DNA from: Euptelea pleiosperma
Lineage: Eukaryota > Streptophyta > Magnoliopsida > Ranunculales > Eupteleaceae
Length of the DNA stretch: 64,000 nt
Reading direction: 5' to 3'
NCBI GenBank assembly: GCA_035048495.1
Contig: CM068546.1
Location: forward strand, 37,900,674-37,964,673
Shown: positions 46,388-58,780 of the stretch, piece by piece
How positions within the stretch are numbered: position 1 is the stretch's first letter
How the letters are laid out: every line of letters begins with the position of its first letter
Position numbers and translations under genes: made by a program
The notes under the pieces: model-generated
What the model saw: the letters and a program-made list of their open reading frames with translations, nothing else
What the model was told of the DNA's origin: nothing
Database searches by the model: none

Positions 46388-46665
46388 AGGTTTAACTTTT
46401 AAGTGACCCCATTAAAAGGTCTCATAACATGCACGTTATAACAGCACATCAGCCACGTCTTCGTAAAAAAAATGTCAGAAAATTATTATTTTGATATTTT
46501 TTTTCGAAAAAAAAGCTCAACAACAGTTGAATATTGTTTTTTTTTTTTTTTTTTCCCTTGAATAACAGCTACAATGGATATTCAAAAATTTTTTTTTTTT
46601 GGATATTATGAGGGAAATATGAAACAGAGCATTACCGTTATAACGGCCATTTTAAAAACCACGAT
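46388..46665. mobile_element. hAT-type MITE of the ATAACGG family, diverged
   Basis: The left end CAAGGTTTAACTTTTAAG and right end ACGGCCATTTTAAAAACCACG are imperfect inverted repeats. The interior has CGTTATAACAG and an extended T-tract near 46535. It lies 11 bp after the Harbinger-type MITE. No 8-bp duplication was visible. Confidence 0.45.
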
Positions 46666-46669
46666 AGGA

Positions 46670-47440
46670 AACAATTTGATGTTCGCCATGTGCACTTGTG
46701 GGTCCCACGCCAGTTGAGTGCAAAATGAGCAGGCTTTAGAACTAGACTTCAGAGTTTGTGGTTTGTTCATCTAAAGAAGGGTAGTAGCCTCAGTGGGCGT
46801 GGGATAATTGGATCCACTTGCCACAAGACTACAATTTGTCCCACCACATAGCTAGTGTGTGGGCCGGGGGTTCATGAATAAATGAATGCTGATGTTGGAT
46901 AGGTCATGGCTAAGGTCATCCCTTGTGTGATCTTAGATGTCAACGGGTATCCTGCAGATTCCAATCCTGATCTTGTTTCATCTCCAATCAGAAGAAGGCT
47001 CTGGAAGCCTAAATGTGCTCCTTAGCTTCAAACGACAATAACTTTATATTCATAGCTTGTAATTGCTATTAATGCATATGCACGCGATCATATCGACAAT
47101 ATCTACACGCTTATAAGCTTATGCTGTTATTGTTATTTTCAGGATGAAATAAGATCGGGAAAATGGTCAAAACGACATTAGAAAGTTGACTTTTCTATTT
47201 TTAGTAAGTTTTTTTCTTTTTCGTGTTTTAATAGATTTCTTTTATGTTCTGATTTGATTTATAGGTCTTTGTTAACAATGTTAAGATTAGTAGTCAAATT
47301 AAAAAAGTATTATTTTTAGTAATTTTATTATTTCAGAAAAGTTAGGGTTATAATTGGGATGAATTTCATTATTATTGAAGTTTCTACTTCGTTTTGTCAA
47401 GCAAAACTCCCTAGATCTCATGGAGTCCGCCCATCACCAC
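46670..47440. other. gene-free stretch
   Basis: No gene, RNA or well-bounded transposon was recognised. Confidence 0.4.
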
Positions 47441-47445
47441 CACCT

Positions 47446-47805
47446 AGTTTTAAAACTCGACTCAACTTGAAAATCTACCGAGTCGAGTTAATTCGAAGAC
47501 TCAAACTCGACTCGAGTAATATAGTAATATTTATTAATATTAATATATATAAATATCAAAATTTACAAATTTTTATACGCAGAATTTATAAAACTTGTTT
47601 GAGATTCAGTTGACTCAGAGAGTTTTCGGGAAACTCACTGAGTTAACTCACAACTTGATTATAAATCAAAGTGCATCGTTTCTCTACAAAAACGAGGCAC
47701 CAAGTGTGTTGTATATCAGATTTGAGTTTATGTCCGAATACAGTCGAGTCGAGTCGAGTCGGCCGAGTTTTGTGTTGACTCGACAAGTTTTGAAACACTG
47801 TAGAA
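47446..47805. mobile_element. possible hAT-type MITE rich in GAGTC
   Basis: The left end TAGTTTTAAAACTCGACTCA and right end TTGACTCGACAAGTTTTGAA are approximate inverted repeats. A (CGAGT)n run lies at about 47742-47761. No target duplication was confirmed. Confidence 0.4.
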
Positions 47806-49155
47806 ATTTAGAAGGCTTTTATTACAAAATCATCTTTTCAATAAAACGGGGTCTAATTCATTATTTGAAACATTCCCTCTTTTTGCCATGTGGCAAACGA
47901 CTATTGGGTTGAAACTTGCCACATGGAAGAGGGTGGGTAAGTAAAGACTTGAACCCTTGGGCCTGCCACCTCAGCTTCCATGTGTAAGAAAACCTGCCGA
48001 TGTAGATTTCTTATGTGCACTTTTGTTCCAGAAAAAAATGTCCCTATTTGAGATTAGCTAAGGAAATCAATGGGCTATGTAGCTCAATGAGCTATTAAGG
48101 CCCAACCATGTTGAACTTGAGGTGGGCTTCATTCTATTGAATAGAAGCAGGGCATAGAGCCCAGAAAATATGCACATAGGCCGGATCGCCCAGTCGGCAT
48201 ACGAGTCCTGACTGCTTTGGGCTGGGTTTGGATGCACCTACAAACCTTTCTCCAGTGTCTAGGGTTGAATTATTCTCCTCAGGCGTGGATCCAGCATTAA
48301 ATGAAATATAAGTACAGGCCCAGCCCGGATAGTCCATATTGGCACCAGGTTTGGGTCTTATTAGTAGTTTTAGCTCGTGATTAACTGGGCTAATCTGGGT
48401 CTGGGCCCGTGTGCAACCCTACATAAGTGTATAAGTTATCCTTCAAAACACAAAGAGGAAGACGCTGCGTGCGTGTAATCAAAAAGAGAAAAATTAAAAG
48501 AAAACCTTGCAGACATAAGAGGGACACAGAATGACTGTGATACCCATATTTATATTTAACATATATTAGATACTGCAGGGATTTTTTGGGAAAAAAAGTG
48601 GCAAAAAAGGTCATTGACAAGTAAAGTGGTCGACCCAAGGCTAGAGGAAAGGGACGACTATAATTGAGTTGTGTGGACCCCTAAACTATGGATGGGCCAG
48701 ATACGGCTTGAGTCTATGGGGTTAGGCCCAGTACATACATTCACACTCCTGAATTGGTTGATTAAGTTGAATAGCATCACCCTAATGATTTGGATGAGCT
48801 ATTTGGACGTTCCGATGGTTTACGTTGGGCTTTTAACCACCCAAGAGGTGGCCCATTATAGCAACCAGCCCAACCAGCATAGAACAAGAAAACTGGTATA
48901 TGAAAAGACCATTATACGACGTCCCTTTTAAGATGCTGCAAGTTGGAGCACGTGTGCATGCATAAATTGGCAGACAGTATTAACATTATAGCAAGTTGGG
49001 CCTAGTGCGTACGTTACCCGGGTTCCGCCACTTGTGATAGGCGCCTTCGATTTAGGGGGTATGGGGGTACAACTTGTATTAGGAGTCCAGAGCCAGTGGC
49101 ATATTTTGTCTGAACAAGTCTACAATTTATGTTGAGGTACAGCATATGGGCTGGG
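47806..49155. other. gene-free stretch with a hAT-like end
   Basis: Near 48415 the minus strand reads TAGGGTTGCACACGGGCCC, a hAT-type terminal motif, followed inward by tracts such as CAGATTAGCCC. Its partner end was not found. No coding region was recognised. Confidence 0.35.
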
Positions 49156-49957
49156 ATAGAATGACTCATGCTATTCTTACTAAGGGTATGTTTTGCAGGC
49201 CACCACGGCAGGAAAATAAAATATTTGTGCGCGCTAATATTCGCCCAGGCGTGTTTAGCATGTATTTGCCTGCGCCGAATATTTAGCCGGGCCCATATTT
49301 GACTTCATTTGATAAGTGGGACCCACACAAATTGAAAGAAAACGAAGTAAGGTAGCTAATACACATACCAAGCATCGGTAAATATTGACATTCACAAATA
49401 TTTATTAGCCAGCAGACAATATTCGTTGGAACTCTTTTTCTCATGTACCAAACAGGCCCTAATAGAATGACTAATGGACGTGGGACCCATTTGTAGATGA
49501 GTTAATGGGTTATTTTATGTGATGATATTCTTCCCAACATGGATATCAAAGTACCACACAAAAAATCAGCCCATTCCAACATGGACCATCCATTTTCACC
49601 TTTAAATCTAGGTCCATATTTGATAGGGTTATAAGTTCTAAAATTTACTGATTTTTTGTGAGGATGATCTTCATGGTGAGGAGATCATTCTCATCAGAAA
49701 TCAGCTCTTAACTCATCTGCATGTGGGTCACACATCCATTAGTCATTATATCCCAGCCCTAAATTTAATGGTAAAAATGGATGGTCATTTTTCATAAGGC
49801 TACAAATGTTGGAATGGGCTAGTTGATTTTTTGCTTGGTTGATATCCATGCATGTTGAGAAGAATATCATCACCAAAAATCAGCCATTAATTCATCTGCA
49901 TGTGGGTCCCACGTCCAATAGTCATTCTATTAGTAAGAACAAAATGAGTCATTATCT
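49156..49957. mobile_element. palindromic element interrupted by a Harbinger-type MITE
   Basis: The right arm (about 49895-49957) reads GGTCCCACGTCCAATAGTC then ATTCTATTAGTAAGAAC. The left arm is its complement but is split at a TAA by 49184-49459. Removing that insert and one TAA restores TTCTTACTAATAGAATGACT, matching the right arm without a mismatch over that stretch. The interior has further partly symmetrical tracts. Confidence 0.7.
49184..49459. mobile_element. Tourist/Harbinger-type MITE with TAA target duplication
   Basis: The 276-bp element starts GGGTATGTTTTGCAGGCC and ends ACCAAACAGGCCC. It is flanked by TAA at 49181-49183 and 49460-49462. Harbinger MITEs duplicate TWA at the target. 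It is inserted in the left arm of another palindromic element and so is younger than it. Confidence 0.75.
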
Positions 49958-52847
49958 AAAAAGGAATTAGGGTTCCACTTGTATATTGGGAAACGGTGAA
50001 AGAGTTATAACCCCAATTCTTTAAAGATGGCGAAAAAGTTTTCTCACCGGTGGATGTAGCCACATTGTCGAATCACATAAATATGTTGCGTCTAAACATT
50101 CATGGGTCGTAAGACCCAAAGAGTGTACCACGTGGCTTTTGAGGAGGGGGAAGGTCATGAACCAAAAATAGAAATGAGAATAGTGAAAGGGCGGCTCATG
50201 CAAGTTCCACAAACTAAAGTTTGTATATATGTTAGTCAAAGAAGACCCCCGCTTTATGACCTCTTCCAAGTCATACAAAACCCTCTTGAGTCAGATATTT
50301 CCACTCTGAAATAGTTTCTCTAACGTAAGCACTGTTCTCATTTTAGTCTCGAAGCCCACTTACCCACCTCCCTTTTCTCTGTGTTTACGTGTTCTTTGTG
50401 TCGCAGTCACGCCTCTCCTCCCCGACCATTCTTTCTTAACCATTGTTTATGTTCCTAATAACCCTATAAATCTATTATTTATACACCAACTTGCTCTTTC
50501 TTCTACTCTCTCTCTCTCTCTCTCTCTCTCATGGGGCCAGTGTAGCAGTTGTGAGGATGTGGATAATGAAAAAAATAATAATATTATATAGAAGAAATGA
50601 ACATGTGGACACGTGGCCCAATTAATCAAACCATGTATCAAAGAAGAATGAAACAGATATTCAAAATTTGGACAGCAAACCTAAAAAAATATAGGGTTCT
50701 TTGACCACGGATTTGCATCTCATTTATGAATGACAACATCACGTATCCCTTTGATGTTTACCGCTTCTTGCTTTCTAATTTCTGTTTTTTTTTCCATATC
50801 TCATGACAATGCAATGGCGCCCATATCACCATCCCTGTCAATTGCCTAACATGATGAGCTTGCACAGTCGTTCAAACTCGATTTTGCCAGCCGTCATCTC
50901 CTCGATACAAACAGCAAGTCATTCGGCACACATGCACGCATGTTTTCTAGGGTTTAGCTGTAAGAAATAACACTGTTTGCTATATCACATGATCCAAAAT
51001 CCAATTATCGTGTTGAGTTAAGCAACAAAAAAATTTATATAATATATATCTTGGTCAACACGGGTATGTGGCAGAATCTATGGTGCAACAACAAGCGCGC
51101 GCGCGCGATATTTTTTATTTTTTTTATTTTTTTATTTTGTCGGTGACGAGCGACGATGTCATGGGGTCTCATTAGCTAAGTAACACACTTAGCACATTAA
51201 TTAAATGAGTGTTACAAGTAGGTAGGGAGAGTGGAAATCCTGAAATAGGACACATTCCTTTCAAATCTGAGTCTTCACTCAACAGAAGTAATTTTCATGT
51301 CCAATCATAAGGTACAATAAATATGATCAAACAAACAGATTTTCCAAGTTAGGTTTTGGAAGAAGATAAGTTAAAAACCACATGAATCCATGTGGTACCT
51401 CTACTAGCTTGCTAGCCACTGCTTCAAATTCCTTATAAACCCTAACCCTAGTTTTTGTGGTCAGAAAAGTGTACCTACAAACCCTAACCCTAGCTTTCTA
51501 ACATTCAAATCCAAAAAAGGTCTAATCAATGTCATATCATTCATGGATAAAGAAGAGCCTGATACAACATATGTTCTTACTTCTAATGGACTCCTAACAT
51601 GGGCCTTCACAATATTTGTTACGGGTAGGTAAGATCTACTATACATTTAAAGCCCATTTGAATTTGAAAACCTTTATCGTCACCAAAAAAAACGTGCGGC
51701 TGTGAAGCTTTTAAGGCGAAAGTGGGTGTATGGGACTATCTGTAGCTTCTTTCAATGCAAACTTTCACACAAGTCACAGAGGTCAGAAACAAAAGAGTAA
51801 AATCATCATTCAACATTCATCTTTAAATGGGAAAAAAAGGTGAGATAAAATGCACCCAATAACATGTTTTGTATCCTACATACCCTTTTGGTTGATATGA
51901 GCCACTCATCTTTCTTTTTTTCCCATGTGATGATCAGATGATCTTATCTCTCCATTCTGTTTCATAAGCTAACAATTTCAATCTTATAACAAATTGTAAC
52001 ACGTTTTTATCATTTACATTGCTTTTTATCATGTGGCTCACAATAATTTAAAATTTAATCAATGGACAACGTCTTCGAATTGTCGTCACCTGAAAATCGC
52101 ACTGATCGGATCATATCGATCGAACACGCCACCTATTGGCAGGTATGGAACTCTATCTACAGTACCAAACAGTACCGAATTCTATAATTCGATATGTTTT
52201 CAACTTACCAAATAAAAGAAGAAGGAATAACACAAAAAGAAAAAGAAAAAATATCTTTTTTGATGTACAACATTGTCATTTATTACATTAAAATGATACC
52301 TATATGTGATCAACGGTGGGAATCAACATTATGGTAGGTCCTACTGGTTGATCATCAGGTAATCGAAGGGAGGGCCACCATTATGATTTGATCCGTATAT
52401 TAGAAGAAGAAAGAGAAGTACTAGGAAAAGAAATAGGTTCTCTTGTTGCTTTCAGGGACGATTTTTGAAGTTTGGTTAGAAAGGGACATGGAGCTTTTGG
52501 ACATATTAGCTGCTCTAGTAGAATCATAGCCCCATAAGAGTGCCAGCTTGTTGGAATGTGATGGGTACCACACCTAGTAAGAAGTTTCCGTTTAATACGC
52601 GTTTAATACGCATATTTTAACATATTATTAACATAGCATATAATGTTCCTGTATTATTAAAAAAGAATCCGTAAAATCCATGTATTTTATCCGGTACCGT
52701 ATTGTGCGCTATTAAATGCATATTAAACATGAATTATTGAAAACTTGATTTTTAAATGTGAAGAAAATGCAAAACATCATTTTAAAATATTTTATTTTAT
52801 TATTTGCGAAGCATCTGAATTATACTCAAACTTTTGTGGTACCTATT
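49958..52847. other. gene-free stretch with simple repeats and telobox-like motifs
   Basis: A CT microsatellite lies at about 50506-50530 and (GC)n at about 51095-51108. AAACCCTAACCCTAG occurs at about 51437 and 51480, two telobox-like motifs 43 bp apart in a short local duplication. No gene was recognised in either strand, and frames at 50102-50314 and 51461-51646 lack motifs. Confidence 0.45.
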
Positions 52848-53335
52848 AGGACCTTAACCGGACCTCAAGCCACCATTCATCCCAAAAAGATATCTTTGTT
52901 AGGAGGGGCAAACTTTAGCTTCTTTTTTTTACCACGATTGACATCGCACTTGCAGGTCAGTTCTGTGATTCAATCCCGTGACGCTAACGGTGATAGACCT
53001 CGCACCCATAAACCCCTACTGCCCTTAGGGAGTGGCATTATGGACCTCCAACAATCTCCCCCTCAAATATGCGATTCCCACGACTCGTTCCTGTGACTTT
53101 GGCCCTTATACCAACTTTTAGGACCTTAATTGGACCTCAAGCTACCATTTCTCCTAAAATATATCTTTGTCAAGATGGGGCAAACTTTAGCTTTTTTACT
53201 ACGGTCGACATCTCACTTGCGGCTCTGTTCTGCGATTCAATCATGTGACCCTTTTGTTCTAATGGTGATCAACCTTGCACCCATGGACTCCTACTCCGCC
53301 TTTAGGGAGTGGCATTATTTACCTCCAACAGTATC
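52848..53335. repeat. two direct copies of a 210-230 bp LTR-like sequence
   Basis: A unit opening TAGGACCTTAACCGGACCTC and containing GGGGCAAACTTTAGCTT and CTTAGGGAGTGGCATTA near its end occurs at about 52848-53060 and again at about 53121-53330, with substitutions and a short insertion. The phrase ACAATCTCCCCCTC between them is of a kind frequent in plant LTR retroelements. No retroelement coding sequence is present. Confidence 0.5.
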
Positions 53336-53374
53336 ATTTTTTTTTTCCGAATTGCTTATGACCGAAAATAGGTC

Positions 53375-53550
53375 GGGTTTGGGAATTTGGGTTGAGTACC
53401 AGTATACCCAAACCTGGCTCAATTACTAATGCCAAATTCATCGAGTATATGGGGTAATGGATCTGGGGTAAAGAATAACTTAATGTACCAACCCGGGTTT
53501 GGTTGCCGGGTAATCGGGTAATTGAGTACACATTGACACCCATATTAGGA
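53375..53550. repeat. fragment rich in GGGTTTGG/GGGTAAT phrases
   Basis: It ends TGGGTGTCAATGTGTACTC on the minus strand, a form common at hAT MITE ends. The interior alternates ACCCGGGTTTGG-like tracts. It is incomplete. Confidence 0.3.
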
Positions 53551-53567
53551 GAGACCCATAAACATAA

Positions 53568-53725
53568 CTGATTTGAATTTGGAAGACATTAAGCGTGCAA
53601 ATAATCCAATGGGGAGATCTCCTAGTCCTAGGTGGGACCGTCCTAATTCCCACGTTGAATTTGGAATGCAAATGAACCAATGGGAAGATCACCTAGTCCT
53701 AGGTGGGACCGTCCTAATGCCCACC
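53568..53725. repeat. tandem duplication of about 80 bp
   Basis: GAATTTGGAAGACATTAAGC... and GAATTTGGAATGCAAATGAA... start two units that share CCAATGGGGAGATC and CCTAGTCCTAGGTGGGACCG. CCTAGTCCTAGG is itself near-palindromic. The units are noncoding. Confidence 0.6.
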
Positions 53726-54590
53726 TTAGCACGTGGATTGCAAAAGGGAAGGGAAGAAGAGTAGACGGAGAGACTTTGAAGGAGCTCCCGTTGAGTTTGA
53801 AGTCTTGAAGAAAGCAACGTGGCGGAAAGCCGAGTCTTAAGGCTTTGTGGATGACAGTTCATACGGGATTCAGATAATTTAATAATTTCCCGTTAAAAGC
53901 CCACGTGGCAATCGTGGAATTGAGAGAGGAATTCTGAGTTCGGTGCCCCCCAATAAGTCTTTTTAAGTTTTTTGGTTTCCAGCGCTGTTTCAGGTTCAAT
54001 GGTTGCGGCTCTCAGTGCTTCAGTCGAGGGAGCCGGGAAAGAAATTAAATTAAATTAATTAATTAAATAAACCACCTTACTTTTTATATCTGATACGTGG
54101 CGGCTCCACAACACCTCCTCGTCTAGGGACCACTAAGGTGGCTTCACAGATGCACAAGTGACCAACAAAGATTCCCGCCGCCATTACTTCTCTTTTTTTC
54201 CGCTTCATTCCGTTTTTCCTTTGCTTCCATTCTCCATTTCGCACGTGCGAGTTCCTCTTTTTTTTTTTGTATATTTATCTTAATTCAAAACAAGAGAAAT
54301 ACTTCTTTTAATTGATTAAAGATACATTTTTGAACAGATAAAACTGCCACGATAATCATCTTATATTATGGTTTTAGTACATGATAACAATGCATCCATG
54401 CAGGATCGAGAACCCGCCAATCGATGAAGCACACCTCGGAGATTTGGTGGGTATATTACTCTTTTATAAGTATAAATTTATTGAAGAATAAATTGGATTA
54501 TTAGAACCATTTGAAAAAAAAGACAAATATATATAGTGATGGTGTAAAAAAAAGATTCATAGATACATCGTTGTTATGGGCTTTTGACAT
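53726..54590. other. gene-free stretch
   Basis: No gene was recognised. Contains an AATTAATTAATTAA tract near 54050. Confidence 0.4.
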
Positions 54591-54599
54591 AGGAAATGA

Positions 54600-55265
54600 T
54601 TCGCAAGGACCCACCTGTGGGTGGTCAAGATGATGACACGTACGTGGAGGCTACAATTCGCATCACCATCCACGCTGAGGGGAACCCAAGAGGTAAAAAC
54701 GCAAGACGAGCAAATTGTATCTCAGCCAGATTGGAGAATGGCCGACTAGTGTAGTCGGCGTCGGCTAGGTGACTATCGACCACTTAGGGTCTCAAACGAG
54801 AGAATCGAGATGGAGACGGCTCGGCTAAGTGGATGTCAAGGTAGGCATTCCTCAAAAAACATGAATTAAGGAGATAGAGTATTTCTCGGATCCAGAGTTA
54901 CAAAGTAGTCGGCAAGAGGGACGTCCTAGCGATGGCTTGTGTTAGTAAAGGATAACATCAAACATTAGGTAGCCTTGTAAGAGGGAAAAATCAAATGATA
55001 GGAAGCCCTATTAGGAGGAGATGCGCATCAGTAACGAAGTGTGACACAGAGGACAACCGACACGTAAGCTGGTCTGGAAGTCTATAAATAATAGAATTTG
55101 GAACGAGAAGAGGGACATGAAAATCTCTCAAATTGAAATTCTGGCAATTTAATTTTCTGTTGAACTGACTTGATCATCAGAGGCTCTTCCAGTGAGAAAC
55201 CCCCCTCGGACTTACTACTGGTAAGAGTTTTTATAGAGTTCGAGGGACACCTCGGAGCCATATTA
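54600..55265 (+). mobile_element. solo-LTR-like fragment of a Ty3/Gypsy-type retroelement
   Basis: The segment has a TATA-like TCTATAAATAATAG near 55081. It then has CTGACTTGATCATCAGAGGC near 55163 and GAAACCCCCCTCGGACTT near 55196. A late CTGACTTGA-C-TC-GAG motif downstream of a TATA box is typical of plant Gypsy-type LTRs. LTR borders and a 5-bp duplication could not be fixed, and there is no internal coding region. Confidence 0.4.
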
Positions 55266-56570
55266 TTATAAATATTTTAAAATACAAAAAAAATTAAAAT
55301 AAATAGTTTTTTTAAATTTCTCTCTCATTTTCTTTTATACCTTGTGCCAAATTATCGAACAACAACCCCGAATTTTACTCGAACTTTTGGCGAACCCTAT
55401 TGTTACCATGGTCATAAGTCATGAACTACTAGGATGTGGACTAAATCTAAGACACGTGTTTATATTTTATACACAACCATCACTCTATAATATTGAGGCG
55501 CTTTAAAATCACAAGGAAAACTTTCAATGGAAACCATCATAAACAAGTCATTCTTTATGTTACACCCAAAAGAAAAAAAAAAAATTAATTTAGCATGCGC
55601 ACCTCCCCTCCCACGTAAGCACATTGAAATTGTGATCTTTCTCAAGTGTACCCCCGTGTCTGATTAGACTTAATTTGAGTTTCAGAGGAATATTTTGATG
55701 TTGGGGGCCTAGGGCTACCGCATTATTATAATATATAGTGTGGCAAATGATGATCCAACGGTGATGCATTTAGTATTAAATGATTTCTAAAACCCTTTTA
55801 ATGTGGGGTCCCCATCCACTGGTTAATCGATAAGATCAACACTATAACAGCAAAAAAGAAATCCAATCATCCACATAGAGACAAAGAAAGTGGATCATAT
55901 ATATTCGTCTTTAGAGAGAGAGAAACTTACATCTCACGTGACCTACATACATTCCACTCACGTGTGTCCAGTTGCAAGTAGATAAGATCGAGGTTAATCT
56001 TTTTTCAAATCCGTTGTTAATTGCTGACTAGACCACTAATTATCCAATAGACTCGCCCCTCGTGTCCACATAAGTGTTACTTTGTTGTTATTTGTTTCTT
56101 TAAATTGCTGACAAGACCACTCATTGGCCAATGGGCTGCTTACTTTGTTTTTCTTAGTTTCTAGAACAAGAGTCATAAAGCTGGTTCAGACCCCATAGAC
56201 TAGTTTCAAAATTTCCATGACCAATAAATCCCTTAAAAAATAAAGATGGTGGGCCCAGTTTAATTTTCACAATTTTAAAATATTATAACTTGAACAAAGC
56301 TTCTAAAATGCAATCACTACAAAATTTAAAAAAAGAAAAAGAAAAAGAAAAAAAAAAAGATAAATGAGATAAAAATAAAAAGAAAAGTACATAAATACCC
56401 CAAAAATATAAAAATAAAATTAGAGAGAAACCCACAATTAGCTTTCTTTCTTCACAAATTCCCATTGAATCCTATAAATTCTCTTGTTCTTCATTTTCCT
56501 ATTTTCAACTATTTTTTTTTTTTCTACATTTTTTTTTTCTTGATCTTCTTCTTCTCTAGCTGCTCATCAT
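55266..56570. other. gene-free stretch including the MYB 3' untranslated region
   Basis: AT-rich with A-tracts at 56330-56360. The minus-strand MYB transcript should end within the last few hundred bases. No other gene was recognised. Confidence 0.4.
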
Positions 56571-56951
56571 CTAAACACCATTGCAGAGCTGGTTCTGTAA
56601 GAACCATATGTCCTCAGCATTCCACAAATTCTCCGACACGTCCTCACTGCCTGACCAAACATTGTTCTGCTCCACGCCTTGAAATTCTAATCCTTGGTTA
56701 AAGTAACCAGAGGGACTAGTTAGGGATTCTTGGTAATTAATCTGGGTATTTTGGGTATTATTGATATGATAGTTATTTCCCTGAAAAGTGTAGTAATCTG
56801 CGAGTTCCGAAACCGGGGAGACTTGGGTCCCTAGAGAGTCTGATGAAGCAGCCGTGCTAGAATTCTCAGGGGTGAAACTTGGATTAATCTGCGCACCCCT
56901 GAAGTCGTTCATGCTGCCCGCGTTCAGGTACTGACCGGCGGTGAAGTGTGG

Positions 56952-56984
<33 letters not shown>

Positions 56985-58121
56985 GAGATGGTGAGTGATG
57001 GTGTTGCCCGAAGAAGCTGCGGCTGCTGCCCGGATTCTCTCGACCAACCTTGGCATCCATAGATAACGCATGGTGTCTTTGAATTGTTTGCTGTTCACGT
57101 CGCATTGAAGTTGTTTTGCGTGCTTCTGAACCCTTGTTCTCCAGTAGTTTTTTATCTCGTTATCCGTTCTTCCTGGCAAGTGTTGAGCGATCTTCGACCA
57201 CCTTAAGATAAGAAGATTTAAAGAAAGGTTAGATTAAATGAAAAAACAAAACCCAGCCCAGAAAGGAAAATTCAAAACTGAAGAGAGAGAATCTGTGTGA
57301 ATTACCGATTTCCCCAACGAGAATGGAGTTCGAGAATCAGAAGTTGTTCTTCAAGGGTTATGTTTCCACGTCTAACGTCGGGACGTAAGTAGTTCAACCA
57401 TCTTAATCTGCAGCTTTTTCCGGTTCGTTTCAGACCTGTTTTGAAGAATTTGGTTAAGAAAGGAAGGAAACCCATGTTAGCAAATTTGGTAAAGTTCTTA
57501 AGAACTGTTTTTGTTTATAGTTTATATACTTCTTTTGTTTATGGGTTTTGGGTGGATTCTGTTGTATTTATTTTGTTTTTGTTTCTGGGATAAGCCAAAG
57601 TGGATTCTCTCTCTGTAATATCATTTTTTTAAGAAACCTACCTCATAAATTTCAGAAAACTGATTTGGAAATCCTTTTTTATGCGTATCTTTTTCAAGAT
57701 TGAAAAGCTTTTGCTGTACTTCTGCAAATATTTCTTATATGGGTCTTCTTCTTCTTATACGAGAGGAACCGTTGATTCACATAATTAGTCATCGCGCTTG
57801 GTTGAAAAGCCAGTTGCGCGAAGCTACCTTTTTTCACTTAAAAAAAAAAAACTAAAGATTTTTCATTTTCATCTCAAGGGTTTAAGCTCTCTATCAGTCG
57901 AACTCGAAATCGATTAAAAAAAAGACAAGAACATAGTGGAGAAGAAGTGTTGTGTGTTATTTACCGGCACATCGAGCGAGGGAATTCCAACGACCTTCAC
58001 CATGATTGCCAATGTAATTCATGAGTAGGAGGTCTTCTTCAACAGTCCATGGACCTCTCCTCAGGTCCATCTCTTCTTCGCTTTGAGTTGCAGAGCTGCA
58101 ACTTCCTCCATTAACATCCAT
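56571..58121 (-). CDS. R2R3-MYB transcription factor, subgroup 20 type
   Basis: Three exons, 58121-57965, 57435-57306 and 57201-56571, join in frame to 305 residues. R2 spans about residues 21-71 with W25, W45 and W65 ([36 protein letters not shown]). R3 follows with isoleucine in place of its first tryptophan ([17 protein letters not shown]) and ends [18 protein letters not shown]. After it comes [16 protein letters not shown], which with the DNA-binding domain points to subgroup 20 (the MYB2/62/78/108/112/116 group). A poly-asparagine run coded by a (GTT)n tract (56953-56985, antisense) and a C-terminal acidic [15 protein letters not shown] follow. It should act in the nucleus as a DNA-binding regulator. 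Exon positions within the MYB repeats are those usual for R2R3-MYB genes. It looks intact. Confidence 0.93.
56953..56985. repeat. trinucleotide repeat coding poly-asparagine in the MYB gene
   Basis: About eleven GTT units on the plus strand give AAC codons in the minus-strand MYB C-terminal region. Such tracts change length easily, so this part of the protein is likely to vary among individuals without touching the DNA-binding domain. Confidence 0.85.
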
Positions 58122-58460
58122 TCCTGTAAATGGAGAATTTGGACTGATTGAGGGAGGAAAAAAAAGAAATTGAGAAAGAGAGGAGAGATATTGGATTAGA
58201 AAGACAGAGAAGTAGGTCTTTTATAGATAGATGATGGGAAGAAAAAAGTGGCATATGTGAGAGAGAAGTGAACACGCCGCAAGAGGGGATTATATTAATT
58301 TAACTCTAATCCAACTTCGTTCAAGTATTAATATAATTAGTAAGTTGGTCTGAAGACAATTTGACTTTCCGCCCTCTCTCTCTCTCTCTCCTCTCCTCTC
58401 CTGTTACAAAGTTCCGTGGGAAATGGTTTTCTCCAAGAGTATAACTTTTCTAACCAACGC
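58122..58460. other. 5' flank of the MYB gene
   Basis: It should hold the leader and promoter of the minus-strand MYB. TTTATAGATAG (about 58218) reads CTATCTATAAA on the minus strand, a plausible TATA element about 100 bp upstream of the ATG. A CT tract lies at 58373-58400. Confidence 0.4.
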
Positions 58461-58462
58461 CT

Positions 58463-58780
58463 GTCAGCAAAGGTACTGACCGACCACAATATGAGCCACA
58501 TGGCATATACTTTGAGATTTCTGGCCGTATGGATGTTTGGTCCAACCCTAGATGGACATATAGACCAAAAATTAGCCTTATTAGTATTTTCTAAGCGTTG
58601 GATTGTAGTCGTTTTCATGGGTTGATTTTTAACCATGAGCATTTATAGACCATTATTTGGGGTACAAAGATCCAAAGGTTTTAAATGGCTTGTAGATTGG
58701 TCAAACATCCATAGGATGAGCGTCCTCTAAGAGTGTGCCACGCAGTTCATATTGTGGTCGGTTAGCAATTTTGCTGATAT
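58463..58780. mobile_element. palindromic MITE with CGACCACAATATGAG arms
   Basis: The left side has CTGACCGACCACAATATGAG, CCACATGGCATATACTTTG and GGCCGTATGGATGTTTGG. The right side has GTCAAACATCCATAGGATG, TCCTCTAAGAGTGTGCCACG and CATATTGTGGTCGGTTAGC. It lies about 340-660 bp upstream of the MYB start codon. No target duplication was found. Confidence 0.7.

Noticed and set aside
51430..51500. Interstitial telomere array
   Set aside because: Only two short motif occurrences are present, not a run of telomere repeats.
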